The translations under genes were made by a program, and so were the position numbers. This document shows positions 23,501-35,700 of a DNA stretch of 64,000 nt, piece after piece; positions within the stretch are counted from its first letter, which is position 1; each line of letters begins with the position of its first letter. The notes beneath the pieces are model-generated. The model did not search any database. It saw only the letters and a program-made list of their open reading frames with translations, and was not told the origin of the DNA. The stretch is from Varroa destructor (Eukaryota > Arthropoda > Arachnida > Mesostigmata > Varroidae): assembly GCF_002443255.2 (NCBI RefSeq), contig NW_019211454.1:34702061-34766060 (forward strand), in the 5' to 3' direction.

Positions 23501-26500
23501 TTGATATTGCACGTTATCCTGTACTGATACTGTCCCACAACCCCCACTTACGTGCAGCGTCTCGAGAGCTATAAAGCGGATCAGCGTAAATCTTTTTCAG
23601 TCGTTTCCCCTAAATAGATGTTGTACTGTGTTTCAACTGTTCGCAGGGACGAAAATTTGATATAACTAAATATCGAACGGTACCGTAAAGGCGCAAGCCA
23701 CCAATACGCGAGGAGCATTCAAAACAACGAATAATAATAATAATAATAGTAACAACGACGCCACTAAATAATTAGAGAAATATTTTTTTAATACTTAATT
23801 TTTTTATCTTGCTGCTAGTGGCATTTTTATTTGTAGAACAATAATAAGAGCAATAATGGGTGAAAGGGGAAAAGGAACGCGCAATAAAGGCGCACGAGAA
23901 TCGCAACAATGAGACAGCAAACACTCGGTTTATCATTTAAAAGGAAATATAATAGTAAGTTGTAAATCGTAAAGTAGATAATCATAGGTCGCTGGATTTA
24001 CTACACTCTGCCGGCTCCAATAACTCGTGAAACTTATACTTGGATTATTCACTAGACGGCGAGCATTTGCATTGATTTCAACGAGACCTTTGTCTTACGG
24101 AGCTGCTAGCGGTACGAGCCTAGCGAATCATCACACAAGTCTCGTACTGAGGCGCCTTTGCCCCCTCAACACAAACAAACTACTTCTTAACAAAAGAGGA
24201 CTGTTTCTTATCCCTCCCTATGCAATGAGGATAATGGATAACAAAAAGTAGCAAATAAGCGCACTGCAACGGATCTAGCGAAGATTTTTGTCTGTAACGT
24301 TGCTTAGTTCAAGAAGAGAATAGTTTTATCTGAGGGGCAAGATACGGAAGAGCCGAACGCGAGCAGTCGAACAATAGATCGAACAGGGAAAAATAGGAAG
24401 GAAGAGATTGCTTCAGCCGGCAGCTCGTCTAATCGGGCAATACGCCATAGATTTCATCATTGGAACAAATTACCGTGAGTATATCCGTGCCATGTAGCAC
24501 TTCCGCCATTTTCTTATCGTCTTATCCCGTTTCCTTCCGCCACTCACGCGCAATTACTTACTCTATTAGCTAGAAACGGCTACTGCAATAAAGCCGCCAT
24601 TGCCTATGGTGATAGCTGGCACTAGAGATGGTAAAAAGCATGTCGTTTGTGATTAGCGACAGCCGATACTAGCCAGACGCTAGAATCAGCATTTAATTAA
24701 GCTAACACCGCTAGTTTACCTTCTAATATAAGTTTACGGCGACGGTAGCCGTCCGGGTGAAAATCGCTTGCTTAGACAATTGCAGTACAAAACAACAAAC
24801 TGCAAAGACTATAACATTAGCCAGGAATAATGTCGATTGGTCGCGCGCTTCCCTAGACAGTATACGGAATAAATGATTCGAACGCTGAACCAATTCGTAA
24901 CGGGTCTGAATATAAAATCCTACTTTCGATATAATTACAGTTTATGAGTGAGCAGTCTCAGGTAAGCGGAGGAGTCATTGAAGGTAAAAATGCTATTAGC
25001 TGATCAAGTAAACAGATCGACCAACGAAGACATTTGTTTTCAAACAGGAAGTAACTTGTTGATCCATGGGGAATCTTTAAAAAATAAAGATAAAGATTGG
25101 CTGCGAGATAAAATTTGTGAGATTTAAAGCACAGTTAGTAATGATGATAGTGACGAGTGGATGCTAGTTTAATATGGAGTAGAGCTATAGTAGTCGTTTT
25201 TGTTTCAATGTTTCAAGGTTCAATGCTTCGAGGTAAACTTAACATCTAGGAATAAATTAACGATAACAAATAGGATAGCGTGCCACCATCGTTACTGCTT
25301 ATAGAATACCACTGCTTCTGAACTTCTGTAATAGCAGCCCCGATAAACTCTAAATACACTGATTTCGCCTGTCCTGTGCTAACCTACGGTCCGCAGATGC
25401 AGGAGCTCAGGCTATGGCGGAAGAGCGTACGAGCACTTAAACCACATCACGCGATACGGCTTCGCTATAAGGGACAGCACTACAATGGCATGTACCGTGT
25501 CGATATGGCCTAACGTCTCGTAGAGCCACCCGCCCAAGGACGATGGCGATGCCGACATCATAGATTCTCTAGCGAACATAAAAGGAGCAAAGGCAGCTCT
25601 ACAGCTGTCCAATGACGGCCGCCACTCAATATGATACAACGACTTAATTGAGTCCCAGTTACGGACAACCGGCGTTAGCGAAAGATCGTCCAAAATTGGC
25701 CAACCTTCCAACTTCTGTGCCTTCCTCTGCGCAACGCGCAGGTGTGAGGCCTGAGGTGTGCTTATGAAGCGCTTTTTATGAAGACATAGGGTTTTCGCGA
25801 TGTACGGCTGCCGTTCCAGGAAACACGGACCTGCTTACTTCCATTGTACTCGTTGCTTAACTTTTCGGTCTCTAAACTTCGTTCGGTAGCACGGATATAT
25901 CCGATGTTCGGCTTTTTCTGTTCGCCATTTGCAATGCGATTCAAGTACGAGTTGGTAATACATTTCAGAAAATGATTGAATATTTAAGTGAGAATTTCCG
26001 TTCATTAGGGCGGACGGATACTACAACTAGAGGAACTTCTCAGTTTATTTATAGTGTTGAATTGGTATACGAAACAGTCTTATTGTACCATAGCATCGCT
26101 AAACACGAAATTAAACGGCGAGTCAAGAAGGCTTAAATGAAAATTCTAAATGTTATTGCAGAGAGTTTTTTTATTGGAAGCTGCAGTAGAAATTCGTAAC
26201 AAAATATAGTAGCCCGGCGATATTCATTACTTCTCTTAGGTGTGCTGTGCCCTGTCATGCCAAAAAAAATGTCCTCAATCATCTCAAGTCCTCTCCAATA
26301 AACGAGCACGCAAAGGATCACTTGTTAAAAAGGATAGCTGAATCTACATGCAAGGTTTCTAGGTTTTCTTTAATTTAACCCCTTCAACATCTACGCGACA
26401 AAGACACAGCAGTCGACAGGGATAGATTCCCGTAAGTGTCATCGTGCATCCCTCAAGTCGAGGGAGTCATAGCGTGCGTCAATTCCAAAAGCCGCCTGGT

Positions 26501-26906
26501 ATCTTCTTCTGCCATTCACGCCATTTGAGCTGTTGTCTTGACAACAGCATTTCTCGTCCCGTGCCAGTAGCCTCAACACATCGACTCGCTTAGGCCAGGT
26601 CACACGTGTTAAGTGGGCTAAGCACTAGAACGTCGTAAGGACTCTTCTGGCCAAAGGACGAAAATAGTCTGACTGTTTATCCGTCTAACAGAGCGATAGG
26701 GTAGCAGGATGTGGCATAACTCGACCCGATACAGCAGGACGGATAAACAGACGAGTTAGTATGCAATCACTCTGAAGCTACCCGTGATGACGTCAAGCCT
26801 TCGTTTGACTTCGCCCGTGGCCTTCAGATTTCTCGGCGACATATTTCTCACTCAATGGCTACCAGCTTGGGAGCAGGAAGCGGCTCTCAGCGCCACACGG
26901 TTCGGT
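20508..26906. other. no gene supported
   Basis: Mostly AT-rich. An (AAT)n tract lies at 23730-23748. An 8-bp inverted repeat (CGGTACGG/CCGTACCG) lies at 22979-23003. A GC-richer - strand frame of 99 codons at 25412-25711 contains 'EGWPILDD', which faintly resembles the G-G-W-P segment of M13 peptidases, but no zinc motif is near and I do not call it. Confidence 0.4.
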
Positions 26907-27059
26907 TTAACTCTGCTTTATCGACACCAGTTTCTGTTCGAGGTTGATCTGAGACAGCACACAGTCCATCAATTCATCGGCGTCGCCTTTCCTCAGGAGT
27001 ATTCGACCGAGTACCAAACCGTAGTGGTAGAAATCGTCGTGAATAGCAGCTGTCTTTTT
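26907..27059 (-). pseudogene. possible kinase-like domain fragment
   Basis: A 50-codon - strand frame with consistent codon choice reads 'HDDFYHYGLVLGRILLRKGDADELMDCV'. The first part resembles the D-x-Y-S-Y-G-x-V-L-x-E-I-L helix of protein kinase and receptor guanylate cyclase kinase-homology domains. In-frame sequence upstream, across a TGA at 27060-27062, contains 'TRVIRILA' where the P-E-V-L box would be, with the Glu lost. The frame ends in TAA at 26907-26909. No ATP-site or catalytic loop was found nearby. It is either a decayed fragment or an exon I cannot delimit. The + strand frame over the same bases (26784-27107) looks less protein-like. Confidence 0.28.
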
Positions 27060-27351
27060 TCAAGCCAAAATCCTGATTACTCGAGTCGGCAGATCCACCC
27101 CTCATAATCTGCCGTCATAGCTTTTTCGATGATAGCGCTAGCAAAGGTCCTCCTTCCATTGTTCAAGAAACATTCATTAACGAACGAACTCGGAGTGAAG
27201 AGCTATGAAGAACGTGATCGTCAAAGATCTTCACAGATATGCATAAACCCTTTGCCTTTTGGCTGTTCAAGTTCCTCTAGCCTGGACTTTAAGTCACCGT
27301 CATAGCTAATCATTTACCTTGAAAAATGTAATCACGAATTGCCTGGTTACT

Positions 27352-27372
27352 AAAAAAAAAAAAAAAAAAAAA
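27352..27372 (+). repeat. A21 homopolymer
   Basis: Twenty-one consecutive A residues. It could be the tail of an old retroposed insertion ending here on the + strand, but the sequence to its left shows no recognisable body. Confidence 0.9.
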
Positions 27373-29634
27373 TAGCCCTTGAATAATAATCTCATTACTT
27401 AAAGGCATAATCAGACTCTTCCGAAACTAAGACTTCCAAGTATTTATAGTTTTATCAAAAGTTTTCATTAGCATGATATACAAATTGGAGATACTTATAT
27501 TTTACAATAATCGCTAGCGCTAATTCACTGTAAGATAGAAGCCTAGAGAACGATTCAATGGCGCATAAATGAGATTTCATATGCAAGTCAAAGTGACCCT
27601 TAAAAACATGCAGTAAGGCAACTTTCAACACCCGTGGGAACCATAGTAATAATTTCAAACGCTTCATAGTCGATGGTCCGGATCGAAGTCCGGATGGTTC
27701 GGCCCAACTCATCACTTCGTCGATCAACACAGCACCTAGTCCAGGGTCAATGTCGTCTTCAGAATCCGTATGATAACGACGAGTACTATAAGCTGCTGTT
27801 ATTACATGTTGGTAATGGTAGGGGTACGATCTAAGTCAGCGCCAGTGACGACTGTGTTTGTCTGGCCGTCTGTCGTGTTGTTGATCGAACGTACTCGATA
27901 GACTCGGTATATTCGACGAGGAACCCCAAAAGTAAAAACGACAACAAACCCAACACGTATGTAGTAGTAGTAGAACAGCTATCTCAAAAATGCATACACT
28001 AATTGTTCTATTACGTAACAATAACATGTGTTTTGCGCTCATTTATTCAGCGCGACCAGTCTATCGCGTAGCTTCAGCTGCAGGCTCCATGGCCATTGTC
28101 CTTCTGTCGGCTATCATTTTATAGGGCCACATCAAACATTACGAGCGGCCTGAACAGTGGCTGTCGTAGAGAAGACAACTGCTACTGGGGCAGTAGTGGA
28201 AGAAACACCAACACTAGTTGCAAAAATGGCAATAATGCGTGAAGCGTTCAATAGAAGTTACCAGGAAAGCTTCATCACCACCGCCATCAACATCATGACC
28301 ACCGTTGACGTCAGCTACCGACGTGTATATGCTGGGCTCACTGAGATTTGAATCTTTCTTCAGCCGTTTTATAAATACGAATACGGTCAACCCATCGTCG
28401 AATATGATCACCATCGGCAGCAAAAAAAAAGCCCTGTTGCTCTATAATTGCAACAGGACTTCCACTGCTTTTATCGAGGTGAAGAGCGCGGGTACTGCTT
28501 GCAACTGTCGTAGCTAACAACGCAAGCAATGTTAAGTGCGAACGGTAGCGGTTAAGGCGACAACGGCCGATAAACACAAGCTTTTTCAGAACAAAAATTT
28601 CCTATACTCTCTGTAAAGATGCATATAAATGAATTGTGTCCTGTCATTAACATTGGGCACTTTGCTGACAAAACGATAGACATGATCATGAAACAAAAAT
28701 CAACGTAAACAATCTCTGCTTATTATTATTACTTCATATTTATAAGTTATTAAGGGAAACTTAAATAAAGGGGCCGGGTTAATTGAAAAGCATGCCGAGA
28801 TCCACGTATGATAACAATCACAATGACTTTTTATAACAATTTACATCAATAAACGACTGTCATTGTTCATATATAGAAAAGGTTATTATTTCTAACTACT
28901 TGGGAATCTCAAATACGTAAGAATATAGAGAAGATCCTCAAGGCCCACTGTAACCTACCGTTTAACTAACTTAAGGAACATTTTACTAGTGATTTTCGAA
29001 AAAATCTACTTCTTGTTCATACAGCCTTATTACTCATGTAGCGTACTCAGGCCCGGAGTCCATTGTAAGGTAGATATACCACCTCGCATCAGTTTTCAGA
29101 AAAAAAAACCCTAATAAATGTTCTCTTGTAGCCTCTAATCGTATAGATCGGTCATTTACTTAAGTAAATGGCAATTGCCTATATTGGCTCCTCACTTAAC
29201 AGTAGTAAAGCGTCAGAGTCTGCTTAGAATTACGCTTGATGACTCACTTAATTGCTTATTTAACATTACATATATATTTATGAACTCGATCCAATAAGTT
29301 GTCTCTTCGAGTATCAATCAGCAGTATGAAACTTCAGGTACTAAATGGATATCTCATCAAAAAGCACGCAACGTATATATTATCTATATATATTTTACTC
29401 TTTTGACTACTGCTTTGGAAGATGCTTAATAAACTATTAGCAACCGAGATTGACGGTAGCTTTCGCCTTTCCAGCTCTTTATCGGGCAGAATGTACTTGT
29501 GTTCTTCAGTTCAGTTTAATACACTTTATTGTATACTTTTCGGTGTATGGGTTATTTTAGCATATTAAATATTAGTTGACAATGAAGTTGCCGATTGATT
29601 TGGGTCCCTCTTAGAAAAAAATCATAAAGGCAAT
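27373..29634. other. no gene supported; two weak - strand frames
   Basis: A - strand frame spans 27455-28042 with one internal TGA (27836-27838). Its start has a hydrophobic segment like a signal peptide ('FEIAVLLLLHTCWVCC'). Another - strand frame, 28338-28577, has a hydrophobic 'LTLLALLATTVASS' and changes frame at an A9/T9 run near 28421-28430. Together they could be parts of a secreted-protein gene read right to left, with a possible GTGAGC donor near 28335. No homology is recognised, and paired frames of this length are expected by chance. An inverted repeat CCTGTTGC/GCAACAGG lies at 28433-28457. Confidence 0.18.
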
Positions 29635-29647
29635 GGGGGGGGGGGGG
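29635..29647. repeat. G13 homopolymer
   Basis: Thirteen consecutive G residues, unusual in this AT-rich sequence. Runs of this kind are prone to length errors in both replication and assembly. Confidence 0.9.
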
Positions 29648-29682
29648 TAAGGCGAATGGCCGGTGAGAAAACACAACAATGA

Positions 29683-29700
29683 ATATATATATATATATAT
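29683..29700. repeat. (AT)n microsatellite
   Basis: Nine AT units shortly after the G13 run. Confidence 0.9.
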
Positions 29701-32700
29701 GTAAACATGCGAGCTCAGCATTGTCAATCCTGTCACAAACGGCCATTAAGTTACTATAACGGGGTACTACTGATTGTAATGGTACAGACTCCGTGCTAGC
29801 CCTTCTTTCGTTGGCCCCATTCATCAGACCGGCTCTGTGTGGGCTAAGTAGTACCTTCCTGGGCTCCAAAGCCGTCGCTCTCCTGTTGAATTGCTGTTAA
29901 TTCTTTGTGAGCGTGTGAAATCGAGAACAGCTCTATTGAAGCACATAGAATTGAGGCAGTTTGTACAGACAAGATGGATGTACCATCATTTCAAATCGGC
30001 TTGTGCAATAACTTCTATTGAAGCTAGAAGGTGAGTGAAGAGGCATTACGGTGTCTGCCATCATTTCGTTGTGACGTATTCTGCTCGCTGCTATCATGGC
30101 AATCGTAGATACAACAACAACAGCAGCAGCAGCAGCGGTGACTTTTGGCTATGACTATAGCTGTTACAATATTGTGTAAATGTAGTAAATAAAGAGTTCA
30201 TAATAGGCAGGCTCTAAACTAGGCCGCTGAACCGGTATTTAGTTTGCGGGTTAGGCTCCTAGATATGCTTCCCATACATGCATTGTAGTATACGCATATG
30301 CTGCTTGAATTAATTCAGCCTTGTTCACACTCTATAACCTTCAGTGCACAGCGGGTAGCAGTCCTGGCGATGACTAGTTGGAGCAAACACGAAAAATAGA
30401 TTCAGCTTTCAATAAGTTCATAACAGAAGCTGTAAATCGATACTGAATTCTGTTTGCCCCTCGTCCGGTCGTCTCTTATGCAAATAAAATAAATTGGTTG
30501 TCTCCTATATGCACTCCCTGTAAGAAGGCCTCCGTCAATGAATCTAGTACTTCTTTGCTGCCGTAAATTGCACCATTCGAAAAGATCCGACCAATAATAT
30601 TCGATAAAACGGGTAAAAAACCACATATTTCAGGACGTCTTCACGATATCGAAACTACTAATCATCATCATTATTACAAATACGCTACTTTTTAAAAACC
30701 CAGATATCTGTACGTGTTCCATGTATGCGGTATAGTCTCGCGTAAATGAAGGGCGCTTGAGTTTAGCCGCTGAGATAGCTGACGAGGACATACCTGTTCG
30801 ATTACTTCGCCGCATCTGTACTCGCCAGAGCTAGTACAGCCTATTGAAAGTTTGCACCAGCTAATAGTACCCACACTCCGAGCAACCGATAGACTCCTAG
30901 GTATTAGTAGCATATAACTTCGACTCACCAACCCCTTCAGTAAGCGCAAAAAGACGCCATCAAGTACTTTTTCTACCTAACTTTCACCATAAATAGGAAA
31001 ATTTTCCGCTGCGTACGTCCGTAGACGAGGCATACTGTTTCATTTAGATACTGTATTATTATTATTTATATAACATTGACAGGAGGTTATGCAGCAGTCA
31101 CAAGAGCAGTACAAACACTTAAGGCAACAGAAACACGCCTGTTATCATCGCTTTGTCAGGTGGTAGCTTAACTGTCTCAAACAAACTGCCGACCGCAGTC
31201 ATATGGAGTTTGGAAGCTGTGTGCTGCTGCTATTTTATCCTTATGATTTTTACTGAGGAACACTCCTACGTGTCGTAATACGTGTGGTAAGCTTTAGTGG
31301 GCCTTGTTGCCGTCTAACAATTGCAACGCGTCTCAGCCTTTCATCGCCTCTTCGGATGTTTCCACCGACTGGTCCGTTAATCGATGCTCGTTCAAGCGGC
31401 AGACTAAGTAAATAAACTTTTCGTATCGTACATAGCTATTAGTTGTCGGACAACAATAGAATTCGTTGAAGGCTCATATGAACATTAAGATATAAAACGC
31501 GGCTATAACTAACAGTCGAAGACTAGATTCTTCAGGTGCGAAGTAATCATCTGGTTACGTCTCTCAGCTTAGACGACAAGGTCGTTAGACGTCGGTAAAT
31601 ATACGAAATAAGAGATTGACCCGGAACAAAATACGTTCTCAGATACGCGTTTAGACAATGATTGTTTGATTCAAGGCTTTGCAAGCATCAGCTTCTACAT
31701 TCATTACGTTGCCGTGCCATCTAACGTACTTTTACATATTACTCCGACCTTGCTTTGCGATTAAATATAGATGACGGGCACTTCGCAAAAGATGAATACG
31801 TGATGGTGCTTCCTTGGGACCGTATATAGCCATCAGAGGTGGAAGGGCCATATCTAACTTATCTTCATGGTATGTACATATCAAACATGGAGATCAACGC
31901 TTACCTAAAGTTCAGAAAACGTCATACGTTGTACGATTCAAACGGATTCCCCTTCATTGCTAATCACATACTGTGTCCTTATTATTTAACTGATTAGAGC
32001 ATCTATTTCAACAATTAAATAAGTACCGTTACAAATTGCTTATTTTATATAACTAAAAAGTCAGACAATTGGGGTTGTAAGCTTTGCTGTAGATGAAAGG
32101 ACTTATTAATCCCGCTTTAAAACTGGCTTCCTATCTATCTAAGCACTACTTTTGTAGCATCGTTACGCTGATGCCGACTCACTCCTTCGAAAGGAAGCCT
32201 GGCGAGACACTTCAGTTCAAAAAGGAATTTATGTCCTGCGTAGGGCAACAAATATCAATTTTAATCAGTTATACTATAAATGTATCCGCTGAGATTATTG
32301 CCGGTAGAATAACTAGTTACTATTAGATGAAATTAGTCCTTAAAACGGCAGGCATCAAGTGTCGCAACAAACTAGGAAGGTGACTGTACCGGGCTAGTCG
32401 AGTAGGTGCCGAATCAAGCCCTTGCTTCTTAAATGTACACCAATGTCAACATTTTTTTGGGTAAAAAAATGGACTACTCCTTTTATTTAACATGGCTTCA
32501 AGCGAGCAAGCAAACAAGCAAAGTTTGAAGTCGCTCTCGTCTGGCTATTCTTCGTGTGGGTGTTGAACGTAAATACTTTTATAACGGTTTTTATATGGCT
32601 TTTGTTACGCGAGTACCTACGAAATGATTTGTGACCCAGTACTCCACTAGCGACCCGCTAGTCAGCCCTGATGGGCGCCCTAAAGCTTTCACGAGCCATT

Positions 32701-35700
32701 TCTGAAAGGCTTTTTCGTTAGATAATCGAAAAACAACGTTTTCGACGAGTCCTGAAACAGCAGCAACGCCGGCTTAGCCGGAAGTGGTCTAACGAAAAAA
32801 AAAACACAAGGCCACAGACGATGAAAAGGATGTTCCATCTCGAAATTAGAAGGAGCCATAGTCCCTCAGATGTACAGTTCCACTCTTTATGTAAAGTCAA
32901 GCCAACGAACCACTTTCTGTTTCGTATGTTTGCAAAAGATTAGGACAACCGTTCTTCCCCTAAACAGTCTTTCTAGTGTCTGCCTAAACCCGCAAGTTTA
33001 ACCAAAATGAATGAACTCGTAAGCAATAGGGCCCTCGCTACGTTGGCGATCACAGCCCCGACGATTCCAGTACTATCAAGAACCAGAACAGTTATGTTTA
33101 AACAGACCAGATTGAAGGCTTTAAAGACTCACGGTGGACTTGCGTTGGGTTGTGGGGTGAAGCTACACCTGTTTTACTTCTTTAACCTCGGGCGATACTT
33201 AAGTCCGCATTGAAGTCCTGGCTTTTGTCTTGAAGGTGGACTGGTGAGAGCTTAGAGAACAGAATTTATGAACGGTGATATCTTCAAATAGAAATGAGCG
33301 AGAGACCTGACCGGATTTACAGAAACTGAGTTAATTTAATGAGGGTTTAATTTAGCATAAATAAATTAATTTCCTAGCAGTAATAAGTAGTCTGTGTCTA
33401 TTTTCAGCATGGCTGTTTGTGTTAAGAAAAATAACCATCTATTTTCGTACATCGTCTTCAAAAATTTAAAAGATAGATAGCCAGAAAGCGTCTAGATCAG
33501 TGTATGATAATTTATAATCATCCCTTTTAAAACTTGCCATATTCATAAAGAAGAAAATTTTTAATGTATCTGTTTGCGCAGACCCCCTTACGAGCGGGCC
33601 GTGCCCTTTGCATTCCGACCGTCTGTGTTGGCCTTACCTAAAATATGTTTGTCAGAGCTTTTTTGTGGCATTTCATGCTCATGGCAAATTTTTAGATCGA
33701 TACTCCTTTTAAATTGCGGTGCAGTATTTAGTGACCCTCCGATGCTAGGGCAGCAGCGTGACCACTGCTAGAAATTTTCCTGCAGTTTAATTCGTTTACC
33801 CCTGTCAGTTGGATCTTCACTCTCCATCGAGCAACTGAACGGCCATAGTACTTAGATCGTTGACTTTTTTTTTCTTTGTCGACTTCGTTTCCTTTCATTC
33901 TTCACCGAGCTAGTAAATATTCGGCTAGCGCCTGCTAGGGCACAGAACAGACGAAATGGAAGAGGTTCAAGGCTTAGGCTTATAGATAGATGAGAACGCG
34001 AGCTAACGAAGATCTTGAGCTTTTCTTTTATCTCTCTTGCCATATTCACTCAATATTGAAGAGACGACCTTCTTCATAAATTCCGTTGTCCATGCCGACA
34101 CAATCCCCGAGGGTTGAGGTGCTCTAAATACTTTTCATTCTCCAATCCAGTCCTTATCCTCGCTGAAAACTGCTTCCTGACGCAGGCAGGCAGGCAGGCA
34201 GGAAAAAAGACACCATCGATTCTTACCAATTTCCCTTTCACGACCACTGTTAATAAGGTAGTAACCTTCGTACTACCGCTTACGTCTACTTTCTTTCCCT
34301 ACCGAATTATAAGTGTACTCACATTACTTACTGTGAATATTTCACTCTGTCACAGATTCTACTCGTCAGCGGAAGTGACGATAGTCAAATACTACAAGAT
34401 ACAAATAGAGCTGGATGAGTCCGAAAAAAGATGATGCAACACAGCATCGGAACTGGACACCGAAGCTGTGTGAAAAAAGCCCCCAGTGTTAAAAAACCTA
34501 AATGAATTACCCTGTCCTCCCCGACCGGTAAGGTTTAGATCTTATAGACCACATAGCCTGTATAAATGTGTGACAATAACAATAAAGCGTGATAAATTAA
34601 CTAGAAAGCAAAAGCGTCCGGCTAGTCAGAGTGACGATCCTGCGACTGGACAACTTGAAGGCAGCCTCAATGGCGGGGCAAAATAGGCAAGACGATTTTA
34701 TGTTACCCATAGTATGAAGGTACGGAAAGTTTGTAAAAAAATGTTTAGATAGTTAAGGAACTGTGTAACTATACTTTATTAGCTGAGAGAAAAAGCCGTG
34801 CGTAACGATACAATCAGAGCCAAGGTTCAAAAGGCTTGTTTTATGACGGCAATCGTTTACAGGCTGGCAGACAGACCAATGCGCTCATTGTTTTTGTCTA
34901 ACAGACGGGCCAATAGACAGCGGTAGACGAATCGGTGATTTATTTATAATTACGACTATTGATCAATTATCTGTTAATTCGATTTTTACAGTTGAATTCG
35001 GGTACCGTTACATCGGCTCATTTGTTAGACCTCTCGTCAACCGGTAACTGCTTATTATTAACTAAAGTTGCTTGGCTTGACCGTCAACAAGTGAAGCTAT
35101 CACAAACGAAAGACGAAATTGCGAGTCTTAACATTATCACTAAATAGCAGAAGGAGTAAAAGCGGCCTATTCGCTGCTATCGCTAAGTTACAATTGCGAG
35201 AAATTTGTTTGCCCCGATTGGGGCATCACGACTGACTGCCGTGTCTAACCGGATCAACGGCAACACGAGAAACGTTTCATTTGCAAACGAAATACCGCGA
35301 ACATCCATTAGATAAAGTAAAACGCTTTCTACAGTTGAACAGGGACGAAATTAACTGAAAAAAGAGACGGTGCAGAAAAATGAGAATAAAACAACGTCCG
35401 GTCGTGTCGGGAATAGCGCTTCTTTTACAGTAAGACGAGCAGCATTAGTGGTAGTACTAGTTATTTCAGCCGAAGCAGCAGCTGAAAGACGTCACTTAGT
35501 AATTTGCGCTAGGTCCACTGTTATATTTAACTGGAAACTGAACAGCCATAGTCTAGCTAGGATAGATATATATTGTTTTGTTAGCTGATTGTAAACAAGC
35601 AAAACACCTCAATCGCGCATCCACTGGTCACCGTTGAAAATCTGCTGACTGACGTCCCGACCAGATTAGTAACACATGGCCTGCAAGATTCGCGCGATGA

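Noticed and set aside
25412..25711. 99-codon - strand frame as an M13 peptidase fragment
   Set aside because: Only 'GWPIL' resembles the family; no H-E-x-x-H or other conserved block was seen.
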